Shown here piece by piece: positions 12,268 through 22,906 of a stretch of DNA of 58,000 nucleotides. Where the stretch lies: NCBI RefSeq assembly GCF_030272615.1, contig NC_081415.1, positions 264,110,925 through 264,168,924 on the forward strand. Reading direction: 5' to 3'. A model generated the notes under the pieces. The model was not told the DNA's origin, did no database searches, and worked only from the letters and a program-made list of their open reading frames with translations. A program made the translations under genes and the position numbers. Within the stretch, counting starts at the first letter, position 1. Each line of letters begins with the position of its first letter. Source of the stretch: Cryptomeria japonica (taxonomy: Eukaryota > Streptophyta > Pinopsida > Cupressales > Cupressaceae).

Positions 12268-13959
12268 TGTAGTACCCTGCCCTAATTAGATTCTAATCTT
12301 GGTTTGACCTTGGTTAGTTTATCATGTTATAATGTTATAGCTAGATGTTTTGATTATTGTGCGTACCTATTAATGTGGTTTTCACATCAATTTGTATGTA
12401 AGTTTATTAGTTCTCCTAATTCGTGTTATTAATCTTGGGCTAACACTTTCATTAAATATATATGTATGCATGTATGACTCTTAGTTGCAGTAAATTGCAG
12501 GTACATTACCGCATAGGTACGAGGTTCGTCTCCACCTGGTTTCGTAGGTTTGAGTGTTCCTCTTTGGTCCTTAGAGATTAGATTAGGTGGTTGTAAGACC
12601 CTCGTTCGACCATAGTCATGCTCAAGTGAGCGTTGTAAGTCATCTGTCAGTATCCCCTTTGGTGGGGTATGCAACTTGTTTGTCTGTTTGGCTTTCTTGG
12701 GTTGCATGTTTTGTGTGTGGTTAAATTGAGTATTTAATCCTTAGTATTTAATTTGATTTAATGTGTGTTTATGCATTAGTGTTTTAGGGACTAAATTAAA
12801 TAGGTTCCCTTTTATGTGAGCAATCGTTAATTAGAATTGCTCAATTCAAGTTGGTAGTAAGTTCGATTAAATGGTTAATTTTAAATGATAAATTTATTCA
12901 GTTTATGCTTTTGGAAAGGAAAGATTTAAATTTATTCGAAATAGAAATAATTTAATCTCTTTGGCATTTTGGAATAGAAAGGTTAATTTCAATTATTTGA
13001 GAAAATAGATTTATTATATAAGCAAGTTTGATTAATGGTTATTTTCAAAATTATAAATTAAAACATTTGAATGCATTTTGGGAGAAAGGTTAAATAGAAT
13101 TGGAAAATTGAAAATATTTTGCCCTCATTAACATTTTGAAATATAAATGTTAGTTTTTGTTAGAATTGAGAAAATTAAAATTAAATGAGAGAGAGAAGCA
13201 TTTTGATTTTTAATTAGAAATGAATTTTTAATTGTGCAAAAATAATTTTACCCTAAAATGAGTCTTGGTGATTTTTAACATATTTTCTTCATGGGTTTCG
13301 GAGAGTTATTTTTTTGGATGGAAAATTTGGGGCATTTTTGTGGAAGGATTTTGGGTATTTTGCAGGTGGAGCTAATCTTCAACACCTCCAGGATAGCATT
13401 TAAGGTTGGCATTTTGGTTAACCGTTTGTTTTTGTTGAAATTTGCTTGAATTTAAAGGAACTTCTTGTGTGTGTGTGGCTGCCTTTTTCTTTAAGAAAAC
13501 TCCTTCATTTTGGATATGAATTGAGCAATTAATTTAGCATTGAATCCTTTGTTTCATGGATGCAAATACATTTTTTCATTTTGGGAAATAAATGATGTGT
13601 TTAAATTTAAATTTCTGTGTGTATATGGGAGTTGGGAAGAAATCCGAAATTCCTTTATGAATCCTTATGCCCAAATATGGGTTTCTGGTTGAGAAAATCT
13701 GCCTATTCTGGGAGGTTATTCAACAAATTTTCTCATTTAAAAAATAAAACATGGGGTTGCTAGAAAAATGTCTTAAGTCTCAGTCTAAGACTGTTTTTAA
13801 AATTGGGGAGGGGGGTTGTTTATTTTTTAAATAATCTATTAAAAATAAAATAAAAGATATAAATTTTTTTCTGGGTTTGAGCATACCCAGAGATTGGGGT
13901 ATTGTTTTTATTAAATTTAATAATTAAAAAAAAAATTGTAAACAAAGTTAATTTTGGGG

Positions 13960-14165
13960 CTTTGGGGGGAGAGTCATGGCCTCGACCCATGGCTGGGGAG
14001 AGACGTGGCTTCCCCAAGCCATGGTGAGAGCCATGGCGTGGAGACCATGGCATGGTCTCCACACAACTGTGGTTGTGGGGAGACCATGTCATGGTCCCCA
14101 CAACCCCTTCCCAAAGGGAAAGGCAACCACGTGGTGGGGCCTGTGGGTTTCCCATGGGGGGGAGG
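13960..14165. repeat. CCATGG palindrome island in the 3' LTR
   Basis: Counterpart of 5865-6060 but rearranged. 14040-14060 is an extra palindrome with perfect 10-base arms (GGAGACCATG / CATGGTCTCC) around one base. The 34-base palindrome at 14054-14087 has CTGTGG in place of the central CCATGG. The perfect CACGTG palindrome of the 5' copy is shortened here, with only one CCACGTGG site left. Confidence 0.8.
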
Positions 14166-14322
14166 GGGGGTTTAAGAAAATTATAAAGTTTCCTTTTTTT
14201 TATTTGTTAAAAAGTTTTTTTTATTGGTCAATAAATGTTATTTTATTAAAAAGTTTTTAAATGGTTTTTTACTATTATTATTAATTATTATTAATTAATA
14301 TATATTTTATTAATTGGGATTA

Positions 14323-14354
<32 letters not shown>

Positions 14355-15541
14355 TACTTAATTTATAAATTTTATTATTAATTATTTATTGTATATATTT
14401 TATTAATCGTGGATTAATAAATATATATTAATTAATATTTTTTTATATGTATGCAAGGAAGTATTGGTTAAGTTGGGAAATGACTATCGATGTTTTTTTC
14501 ATTGTTAATGTATATTTCCATTTTTGGAAAGTGTATATTTGTGTTGCAAGAGATGAGATTAAATTATTGTGTTCGACCAAGGATGAAAATGATGTTTTAT
14601 TTTTTTAAATGAATATCATATTTTTATGCGATTAATGAATAATTGATTTTATATCATTGTGTATACTACATACATTATAATTATTATCATGTGATTTTGG
14701 TTTGAAAACTCATGATGACGTATCTATGTTATTTTATGATGCATAATAAACTATAGTGAGTTAGAAAACCATGAGCGACCTGTACCTAGACAAGGTAGAT
14801 AAACTGCAATCAAACTTAGATCCTTTAGAAAAATGGATTGATTATTGTGTGCAAACAATAAAAAAGAAGATTGTCTTTTCCAATCTATGCCTATGCATGT
14901 TTAATTTTATGTATTCGCATTTGCTTAAGAAATGGCAAGTCTTTGATTTTGTTTTGTTGGACATTGTCATATGATTGATTTGGGTACCTGCTTATGTCCT
15001 TGATCTTGAGCTTTGATTGTTTTCATGTGATGGTGTTGTATTTGGTCATGTCCTTTATGGGGGTGTTTAATGTTGGTTTGTGGTTGACCATAGCTGGTCA
15101 GGTCTCTAGTTAGAGTACCGTCAGTCAATGCACCTCGTATGAAGTCTTGTTTGACCAAGTCAGTATTCCTACCATATTGAACTTTGTTTGCTTGACCTTG
15201 TGTATTCCTTGGTTTAGGAGTTCATTTGAGCATAGTCTAGTGTCATTTGGGAAAGTGGCTTTCGATTGGGGGTCGCACCCAAAGTGGTTGTTGGTTAACC
15301 CATCAAAAGTGTCTCTAAATAAGTGATAACCTAATAGCATTTTAGAGAGTTTAGTTATTGAAAACACTAAGTAAGTTAATTATGCCTCACGTATGTGATG
15401 AGTGCTAGTACAGACTCGTCATGAAGTGAGAAGGTCTAAAATGGTAAACCATCAACCTTATCTTCATGAAAGGATGTGTGGGTCCACATGAGGCTTGGAT
15501 GGGCTGGAGGTGTGGAATAGGTTGCTAGGGTAACCCAGTGG

Positions 15542-15835
15542 ATGGGACTCGAACCTATGAAGACCTACCATGGTAACCATACTAGGTTATGTGATGACAC
15601 TTGCCCTTTATGTTCGCTAGTGTGTTGTTGTGTCATCCTTGATAGAAGAAATGTTGAGGAGTCGTCTTGTTGTTTGTGCCCTTGTGAGAAACTGATATTT
15701 GTGTTAGACCATGGTTTTCTTATGATAGGTTGCGAAGATTTAGTTTTGCGGATGCTCCAGTTGATCTTGTATTTGCTTCTTATCATGTTCAGTTGGATCC
15801 TTTCCTATTCAAGGATCATTCATGTATTTATTTGA
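15542..15835 (+). other. 97-codon frame in the 3' LTR, partner of 7389-7682
   Basis: Same length and start as the 5' LTR frame, with the same Cys-rich and hydrophobic parts. Differences are scattered substitutions with no indel. Not recognised. Confidence 0.25.
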
Positions 15836-16648
15836 CCGATGTGGTCGTATGTATTATTGGTTTAAGTACGCCTCAATGGTAGGATTGTAAATGATGTGAC
15901 CTTATGTATTCTTCACTATTTTTAATTATCAGAGGGGTCTTGGAGTTGAGCAGACCCAGAGATGTAGCCTATTAGGGGTGAACACCGATATCATTTTGGT
16001 GTTATGCGATGTTTATAGTCTTATGTTTCCTTTTTAATTTAGCATGTATGGATGGCATTATGTTAGAAGGTATAATGTGGATTAGATGAAGTTAATCTTA
16101 AATGCATGCATGTAGTCATCTTATTAAATGTAGTAATTTGGATCATGAAAGAATGTAGATTAGAATAATGGAATGTATTCAGTTATTGATAATGCAATAA
16201 AGTATGCATGGAAAGTATTCATTAGTTTATGATGAAATTAAAGTACGTTATGAAATTAGATGCATGACTTATGTTTTAATGAAAAGTTTGAACGTAATGT
16301 ATGCTTAAGTTTTTTTGGATGAACTTAATTATGTTATCTATACTTTAAACCTCAATGGATGAACCTTATCATGTTATCTATATTTTTATCTTACTGAAAG
16401 AATTTATCCTTGTTTAAAGTATTATCATGTCATTAAGTTAATTAGCTTAATTGGATAATTAGCATTAGTCTAATTAAGTAATCACATTGGGAAACTCTTT
16501 AGGTGTTATTTGAATCTTCCGTTGTGTTTTCGAATCCTATGATATCTCGTTGTATCATTATGTTGTGTTTAATTTTAAAAAAAAATTATTTGCACTCTAT
16601 TCTTGTGTTTTAGCTTAATCCCTTCGGGTTTCCTGGTGGGGCATTACA

Positions 16649-16653
16649 TCCTC
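16649..16653. repeat. Right target-site duplication (TCCTC) of the LARD-like element
   Basis: Partner of TCCTT at 4139-4143, with one mismatch. Confidence 0.7.
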
Positions 16654-17279
16654 TTTGGGAATAATAAAGTTAACAATTATAAATATGAACTTACACTCGA
16701 GCATTAGTATTATGAAATTAAACACATGACATACGAGGCATTGTCTCTCCAAATAGACAAACCTTGGCTTTACTATTTCACATAGGTTTCACCTGATTTC
16801 TTTGTGTATTTCCATGGTCACGTGGATTAATTTCCAGCACATCTCATTTCACACATCAGTAATCCAAAACCACATGCATATGTAAGTATATGAAAGAAAA
16901 TACACATCAGACACATAACATCCATTTCACAACATCTCATCAATTGATCCAAATCAAAGAGCAATAGAGATAGCATCCAATTAACATTTTTCCTAGGAAA
17001 TATATATAAAATCAATTACTCAATTTGCATCATCATACTTGATCATATAAATCAATTATCCATAAGACATGTATAAATGCATCATATCATCATCACATAA
17101 GTACTAAAATCAACATAAGATGGAATACATCATATCCAATGATATCAAATCACCTGTCAAATAGTATCTAAATCCATAATGCATCAAAATAGTGTATCAA
17201 ATAATAAATCTAACATGAAAATCAATGAAGAACTATGTCAGGCTCGAGGTAGGGCCTCACACAAACTTCATAATCATCT
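16654..17279. other. Non-coding AT-rich stretch
   Basis: No gene seen. Many short words built from ATCATA or CATCA recur (about 17030-17230), giving a loose low-complexity character. The minus frame at 16827-17015 has no motif. Confidence 0.5.
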
Positions 17280-17667
17280 TTATTTACAGTAATTAACAGA
17301 CCCCCCTTTAGAGTGCAAAAAGTGCAGAGGATAAGAGCGACCACCATCTCAATCCCCAAACATCAAAAGCTCCTTCTAGGAACAAGTTAGAATACTCTTA
17401 TATTCCTCATATCGAGGTTTGTGGCTCGATCTGATGATTGTAGCTCATTGTTTGTGCATAATTACTGTAATTACAACCCATTTGCCCTAATTTCAACTCA
17501 AAGGAAAGAAGAGGCAGACTAAAACCCCCCTTGGATTTAGATCAGAATCTAGATCTATTAGGTTTAGATCTATGTAATTCCTATCTTTCCTTAATGTAAT
17601 GGTCCTTAAGCAAAAAACCCAATTTTACTACATTCACTAGTGGAAACCCTAATATTCACCCGTTACA
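17280..17667 (+). repeat. 3' part of an LTR (R-U5-like fragment)
   Basis: This block matches 40025-40383 over its whole length with many substitutions. Shared words include CTTATATTCCTCA, GGTTTAGA and GGAAACCCTAAT. It ends in TTACA and is followed by TTTTCGGTGAAC, a PBS or leader-like start. The homologous block at 40025-40383 forms the end of a complete LTR, so this one is read as the end of a 5' LTR whose upstream part is missing or too diverged to see. Confidence 0.55.
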
Positions 17668-19182
17668 TTTTCGGTGAACTTGACTCCTTACACCTTAAAT
17701 TCTAATTTATGTTCTCAGAATAGAGTGTTAATTCAATTTAAAATTCAAATTTATATATACAACTTTAATTTCCAATTGAATTTAAAAAATTTAGAGGTTA
17801 AGTCAACAAAAAAAAAACCTATTTTATTTTTGAGCTTGTGGATTGTTTAAATTTGGATCAATTACTTTCAGATCTGATTTGGGAACACTCTAATTATCAA
17901 TTTTGCATTCATAGATCTTATTTTAATCAAATTACATAAATTTAAAGGTGTAATTTACAAAAAACCTAATTTATTTTGGATAAATTGCTTTGTGGGTTGC
18001 ATAATTTTTTCAATTAATTTTCAAATCAATTTTAAACATTAATAATGACACTTAAGAGATCTATTTTATTTTCTATTTCACATATTATTATTTTTCTTTT
18101 CACTTATATTTATCATAATCATGTGTTGGATAATGACTTCTTTCATTTCACATTGTTTATTTTCATTCATAACACTTTGGCATATTGTATTTTAGAATTT
18201 CCGAATCACTTCCTTTAAATAATCAATTAGATCTCAAATATTTAATTTATAGTGCATGGTGTGCCATGGTGATATTTTTAGATAAATGCATTTCATATAT
18301 ATAGATCACTTAAAAGCTTTTGTAGATCCTAATCCTAGAAATTGTAATGAAAAACCTAATACTTGTACCTCTCCTAGGGTAGCTAATGTGAATTAGGAAC
18401 AAGTTAATAGTATTATTAATGATATCTCTATGGAGAGAAAGCATTAAAGAGAAACATGGAACCATCTTCTTCTTATACACATACCCTAAAGAAATGGGGG
18501 CAAGGTCAAGATATTGGTGTTTCTGTTTCTCTAGATCTTCCTTATTCTTCTAGAGCTTATCTTAATCATCAAAACATTTGTAGAAAGGATGATGTTATGA
18601 ATTTCATTTATGATATATCTACCAACATGACATTAAGAAAATATGCGGTGATAGATGATAAGGATCTTCCTTCCCAATCCACCAAAGAGGATATGCATGA
18701 TGATAGAAAAAAAATCCTTTTCCACAAGATATTCCTTTTTCATCTACTTGTCCATTTGTTCCTTCTAAACACACTTACACTACAAATTTCAATTAAATTC
18801 ATTTTAATGTCCCTCCTCCTTCTCAATTAATATATTCTTATAGGAGTAGCTTTAACATAATATCAAAACAAGGTTTTAGAGGACAAGGACCTAGAAATTT
18901 TGAATAAAGAATTAGAATCCCCATAAATCCTCCTATGCACACTATCACATAAGGCCTAGGACATATATACATACATGCATACATACATGATATCCTAATT
19001 TAATATCAAATTTCATATTTAACTAAACAATATGGTCCACATAAGCCATATATATCACATGCAATTTAAATTCAAACACTACATAATAATTTAGTAAAAT
19101 TATTTGAAAACAAGTTAAGCTTTAAAATCTTAGTAATTCAATTCATAGGTTCAAACACATGTACTATGGTGTACTAAATAGT
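17668..19182 (+). other. Leader-like sequence after the LTR fragment
   Basis: AT-rich sequence following the PBS-like start TTTTCGGTGAACTTGACTCC. A plus frame at 18456-18830 (124 codons) has a plausible soluble N-terminal half (SLDLPYSSRAYLNHQN, then KYAVIDDKDLPSQ), but its C-terminal end is low-complexity Phe/Leu. It could be a decayed gag-like or leader ORF of the same element. No domain recognised. A short tract of repeated TACA (18966-18990) closes the region. Confidence 0.35.
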
Positions 19183-19666
19183 TCATACCACATGAATTGG
19201 TTCAGACGGATCTTCAATAACACTTAATATTTTCTCATGATCTTCACTATCTAGTCTCCACTTTTGAGACTGCCCACGACGTGGAGCTGTATGAAGAATT
19301 AGGCCAACAACAATGACCAGGTGGCTATATTGATATACCTTGTTGTCAATTTGATATTCAGTGAAATGAATCCCATGTTGAACAATTTTGACTTGTTTTA
19401 AATATGTCCCTTGCACTACTACTGAGATTGCATATAAGAAACAACAAATTCCTCTAGGTTCAAAAATTTGTGAAAGTGTATAAAAATTGAAAATGCATGC
19501 AGAAAATCAATTAATTAAAATACATGAATCAATTCAAACCTGTGGAAAGGACATTCCATTGTGCATTTCAAATTTTGTTAACTTCTTTCTCTCTTCTGTG
19601 CAATGCAATAAATAATAACTAACACCTTCTACATTTCCAACCTCTGCTATGACTAGAAAAATATCT
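19183..19666 (-). pseudogene. Transposase-like gene, last two exons
   Basis: Two short open segments flanked by good splice signals. 19547-19666 encodes IFLVIAEVGNVEGVSYYLLH and reaches a CAG/GT donor. 19183-19425, after an AG acceptor, encodes GTYLKQVKIVQHGIHFTEYQ then YSHLVIVVGLIL, and ends in a stop. The stretch VEGVSYYLLHCT followed by YLKQVK and YSHLV is, from memory, typical of the C-terminal end of these uncharacterised plant proteins. Confidence 0.45.
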
Positions 19667-19792
19667 CCTGCAATTCAAATTTACACGAAAAATTAAAACT
19701 TATAAATAAAATGTACATGATGAAAACTTGCAACATTTTGAAATATATAATTTAAATAACTATATATGTGTTCATGTACCTTTTTTAATCAA

Positions 19793-20119
19793 TCATGAAA
19801 TATGGTCATAATCACTAGAAATCAAAGGAATGTCTTCAAAGCTTTCATCCTCATTTTCCTCGTATGTGTCAGTAACAACTAGTGGCACCAAATTCCATTC
19901 ACTGACATATCCAAGCTCTTGGCTCTTGGAATTACCATAGTTTTCCAAAATACAATCACATAAAAAACATGTGTAATCCCCACTGTATAATGTCCATGGG
20001 CAATTATCTGTAGTCATGACACAATGCAAAGATCTTGTCCTATCCACCCTCTTGCATCCATGAATTGATCTTCTATCCAAACCTGCCAAATGTACATACA
20101 CACACATCTTTGTAAACAA
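19793..20119 (-). pseudogene. Transposase-like gene, Cys-rich C-terminal segment
   Basis: RTRSLHCVMTTDNCPWTLYS then YTCFLCDCILENY, and an acidic tail (TDTYEENEDESFEDIPLIS). The plus copy at about 45440-45600 has the matching KMHSFCSSDASTWTIW and ELACFCHNCIRYNWD, which confirms the alignment of the two copies down to their C-termini. Confidence 0.5.
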
Positions 20120-20225
20120 AATGAACTAAAGATTTAATTTAATACTTCTAAGATAATTCCCTTTTTATTTATATTTTGATTTAACTCAAACTTGAATTTT
20201 TTTATGAAAAATAGATCACATAGCT

Positions 20226-20825
20226 GATATCTCCCATAACACTCTATATGGAATGGGCCTATTTTTTCTCGATGATGAACGGAGATATTTGGTTGCACAA
20301 AGTGTTTCTTACACCATTCAACAACATCATGTTCATTGTCTATATGATCTCTGGTATAATTTATTTTATTCTTTCTTAGAGCACGTTTGGTACAAGCTCT
20401 TGTACCATCATGTTCACCCTTTCCATGTCCACTCTAAAAAAAACTCCAAACATTTGATATTTTGTCATTTCAATAATAACTGCATAGTGCATAAAATGGC
20501 CTCGATGATTTGAATTGTGACACACATTTACCAAAACAAACAAAATGTTTAACTATTGTTATGCCTCTCTCTTTCAAATATTCAAAAAAATTCTTGAAGC
20601 AATGTTCTACAAAATTTGTGTCATGCTCCTTATCATCGCTGATATAGAAGTGGTATTCTTTATTAATGATACATTTTTCAAATGTACTATCTACACCATC
20701 TAAATTCATTTTTGCATGTCGATAACACACATGCACCATAAAAGTGATCTTCTTTAAAAAGTAATACTCTTATTGAATCTCTTTTTGATTTGCAAAAGAG
20801 TATTTTCTATGAAGTCCACTACTGA
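20226..20825 (-). pseudogene. Transposase-like gene, putative catalytic core
   Basis: In order: VVDFIENTLLQ (first acidic block), then a frameshift, then MVHVCYRHAKM, YHFYISDDKEHDTNFVEHC (second acidic block), a stop, then SGHGKGEHDG and CTKRALRKNKINY (third block), and EWCKKHFVQPN. The stops (a TGA and a TAG) fall between SYY and SGHGKG. The three acidic blocks occur in the same order in the plus copy at 44900-45290. The DDE reading is inference from order and conservation only. Confidence 0.55.
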
Positions 20826-21245
20826 TTAAATAGTTCCAAGTGGGAAAGTGTTTCTTAATGTTTGAAACTGTTGTGCTTGCCACTTGGCAAAAAAACCATG
20901 GTGTATGTATGGTTTTATCAACTTACGAAAGTTTTCCATAAATGTCCCAATAGTTATCTCCTCTTCTACATAATCTAACCTTGTGGATTCCTTACCAAAT
21001 TTTGTTTCAAACTTTTTGTACTTGTAAATCTTGCAATTTACTGTCTTTGTCATGTTGGTATCTTCATTTCTCAAAGAAAATTTATCCAAGTCTCCACATG
21101 TTCCACAAATGCTTTTTATATAATTTATTTTATTGGTTGTATGATCATCCGATTTATCACATAATATGGATGCTATGAATTGACTTGTTCGCTTAGGAGG
21201 AGCATTTTCATAACCATCACTATCTTCTCTAATATTTTGAAACAC
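20826..21245 (-). pseudogene. Transposase-like gene, CxxCG and pre-catalytic segment
   Basis: 139 codons. It contains CGTCGDLDKF (a possible metal-binding CxxC), followed by a charged stretch (KYKKFETKFGKESTRLDYVEEE). It ends with KWQAQQFQTLRNTFPLGTI. The plus copy reads HRSQWLDQQFRMCKSSFPIG at the same place. An in-frame TAA follows GTI, just before the VDFIEN catalytic block. Confidence 0.55.
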
Positions 21246-21284
21246 CTGATAGTAGAGATCAAATTCAATGTGATAACGACAACA

Positions 21285-21569
21285 TCAAAATTCAAATACT
21301 TTGTATACCTTCACATAATATGGCCTTAACTTTTCAAACATTGTTTGTCCAATCTTTATATGAGGGTTTGATTTAGTAAATGACACATGTAATTCATATT
21401 TTGTTGTTTCTAACCAATGTTTTACATGGAGATCATAATGATCAGGGAAAATCCTATGTTTGATAACATCTCTACTATTTGATGAAGGATGAGTATTGTC
21501 ATTCCAAAAACTTGACACCAAGTTCCTAACAACATCTTCAATCCTATCTGAATGAGGAGCTTTGCACAT
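21285..21569 (-). pseudogene. Transposase-like gene, FW-N-P conserved segment
   Basis: Contains SSFWNDNTHPSSNSRDVIK, then HWLETTKYELHVSF, and IGQTMFEKLRPYYVKV. The plus copy at 44148-44380 has the same block (HFWHSNSRVSPNVKDILK, then ISQRVFESLKPFY). This is the clearest stretch of homology between the two copies outside the catalytic part. Confidence 0.6.
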
Positions 21570-21584
21570 AATTGACCAATTCCC

Positions 21585-22264
21585 TTATGAGGTAGAATCA
21601 TCAAAAGTCTTTATCCTTTTCACATATTTTGATATTGTCCTTCTACCAAAACCGAACTTAGATGACAGTGAATCGATTTTTCTTTTTTGAGGCATTCTTT
21701 CATTTAGTATAGATGTCAACATCACTCTTCTTGACACGGTCTTATCTATTGTTTGAGATTTTATACCAATGCTCACCAAACCTTTCTTAACATTTTCAAT
21801 AATATCTTTTTGTATCTGAAAAGTTTTCCTCTTTTTATTTATTGTATCTATACCCAACAATTTTAATGGATCTATTAACTCTTTACGATTAAGTACAATT
21901 GATAAGAATTGAGCTTTCTCTAGTGTACTATCAAGATTATCGAAATGAGATATTATTTCTTTTTCACTTTTATTCATTGATCTCCTTTTAGTATGTCTAG
22001 GTTCTTCATTGAGATATTTCAATTCATCCACATCCATTTCAAGTAAATGATCTAAATTTTTATAAGAAATATTTCTCTTCACCTTTTTAGCTAGATCCAT
22101 AATATGCTCATCCATACCGGTAGAAGGTAACAAGCTTGACCCCTCTCCTTGGACCTTCATTGATTCAACTTGGGCCTCCTCCATATGTTCTTCAACTATA
22201 ATGTGTTCTTCAACCTCATTTACCTCAACTCTTGCTTGGGAACTTCCTTCTTGTTGAGCCCAAA

Positions 22265-22298
<34 letters not shown>
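21585..22298 (-). pseudogene. Transposase-like gene, N-terminal exon with HTH-like end
   Basis: A 237-codon open frame, but its apparent start (Cys-Val repeats) is only the (AC)n microsatellite. A likelier beginning is the splice acceptor GTGTAG near 22266. The protein starts acidic (EVNEVEEHIIVEEHMEEAQ), then becomes basic and helical. The last 30 residues (LSSKFGFGRRTISKYVKRI) look like a helix-turn-helix, which fits DNA binding by a transposase. It ends in a TGA-type break before the next segment. Confidence 0.5.
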
Positions 22299-22300
<2 letters not shown>

Positions 22301-22322
22301 TATATATATATATATATATATA
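22266..22322. repeat. (AC)n(TA)n microsatellite
   Basis: About 33 bases of AC repeats followed by about 23 bases of TA. It sits at the 5' boundary of the first recognised transposase-like exon and creates a false Cys-Val N-terminus. Confidence 0.9.
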
Positions 22323-22485
22323 AGGATAGATAATTTAAATTTATTAAAACAACAATAAATTTTAAAAGAAATGTCTTCATTCAAAATATTTGCTAATCTT
22401 AGAGATAGAGGTAGTAAATTAAAATAAAATTATTTTAAATGCACCAAAATTTCTAGTTCAAAGAGGTCCTAAAAAGACAACTTGA

Positions 22486-22531
<46 letters not shown>

Positions 22532-22901
22532 CACATAAATTAAAGACTACATTACAGCCCTATTTATAGATAACATAGAGTCTAGGGGTAGAGAGAGAAG
22601 GGTTTTAAGGAGAGAGGGGGAGAGAGAGAGATAGGAACCATCCTAAATTTATAGATAAGTTTAAGTAGAGAGAGAGAGTGAGAAAGAGAAAGAGTCGTAA
22701 GAAGGCTTAAGGGGAGAGAGAGGGATGATTCAACTTGGGCCTCCTCCAAGATTATTTTTAATACACCAATTCCAAGTATAATTTGTGAATTTAGATAGAG
22801 GTCCTAGTAAAGAGATCCTAAAAAAGAGATTAAAAAAAAGACTTGAGGATCTAGAGAGAGAGAGATGGGGGTCTTTAATACTTTTAAGGTGGGGGGGAAG
22901 A
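22323..22901. repeat. GA-rich degenerate tandem repeats (left half)
   Basis: Purine-rich sequence with a pure (GA)n run at about 22491-22529. Loosely repeated blocks pair an AT-rich phrase (TTTTTAATACACCAATT) with a phrase such as AGAGGTCCTAAAAAGAGA. A 23-base stretch at 22726-22748 exactly repeats exon sequence at 22161-22183. The array continues at 36324 on the far side of the inserted chromovirus. Confidence 0.7.
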
Positions 22902-22906
22902 GGGAG
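22902..22906. repeat. Left target-site duplication GGGAG
   Basis: GGGAG; identical to 36319-36323 on the other side of the minus-strand element. Confidence 0.85.

Larger units (their letters stand above)
4144..16648 (+). mobile_element. LARD-like non-autonomous LTR retrotransposon, 12.5 kb
   Basis: Two direct repeats (4144-8507, 4364 bp; 12268-16648, 4381 bp) start TGTAGTACC and end with ATTACA. They enclose a 3760-bp interior. A primer-binding site matching plant initiator-Met tRNA (TGGTATCAGAGC) starts two bases after the 5' LTR, and a purine tract (AGGGGGGAGAA) abuts the 3' LTR. Target duplications are TCCTT and TCCTC. The interior has no gag, protease, RT, RNase H or integrase, so the element must have been mobilised by proteins supplied in trans. 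Long LTRs (about 4.5 kb) plus a 3.5 kb non-coding interior is the published architecture of LARD elements of Triticeae; membership in the same family is not implied. The two LTRs differ by about 7-8% in the parts I compared. Confidence 0.92.
12268..16648 (+). repeat. 3' LTR of the LARD-like element
   Basis: Begins TGTAGTACCC, ends GGGGCATTACA, and matches the 5' LTR throughout, with scattered substitutions and small indels. It carries a longer (TA)n run at about 14324-14349 than the 5' copy. Confidence 0.92.
19183..22298 (-). pseudogene. Decayed multi-exon DDE-transposase-like gene, minus-strand copy
   Basis: Consecutive minus-strand segments line up, in order, with a second copy at 43256-45690. 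Conserved blocks are: FWxxN, SN/PNxxDV then RI, FExLxPYY, a CxxCG motif, QxxxFPxGTI, VDFxEN, HFYxSDD, GHGKGEHD, CxKRAL, a W-C segment, and a Cys-rich end. Order and spacing of VDF, SDD and GHGKGEHD suggest the acidic triad of a DDE-type nuclease. I recall similar uncharacterised proteins in mosses, lycophytes and animals but cannot name the superfamily. Introns are suggested by CAG/GT and AG boundaries (for example near 22265, 19666, 19547 and 19425). At least three in-frame stops and one frameshift fall in the catalytic part, so it is dead. Its 5' region was later split by the chromovirus insertion at 22907. Confidence 0.65.

Noticed and set aside
13954-14260. Overlapping His/Trp/Gly-rich frames in the palindrome island
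   Set aside because: They result from the repeated CCATGG words; the 5' LTR copy does not keep the same protein.
21585-22298. Start of the 237-codon frame at Met-Cys-Val-Cys-Val
   Set aside because: The start lies in an (AC)n microsatellite; a splice acceptor just after it is the better boundary.
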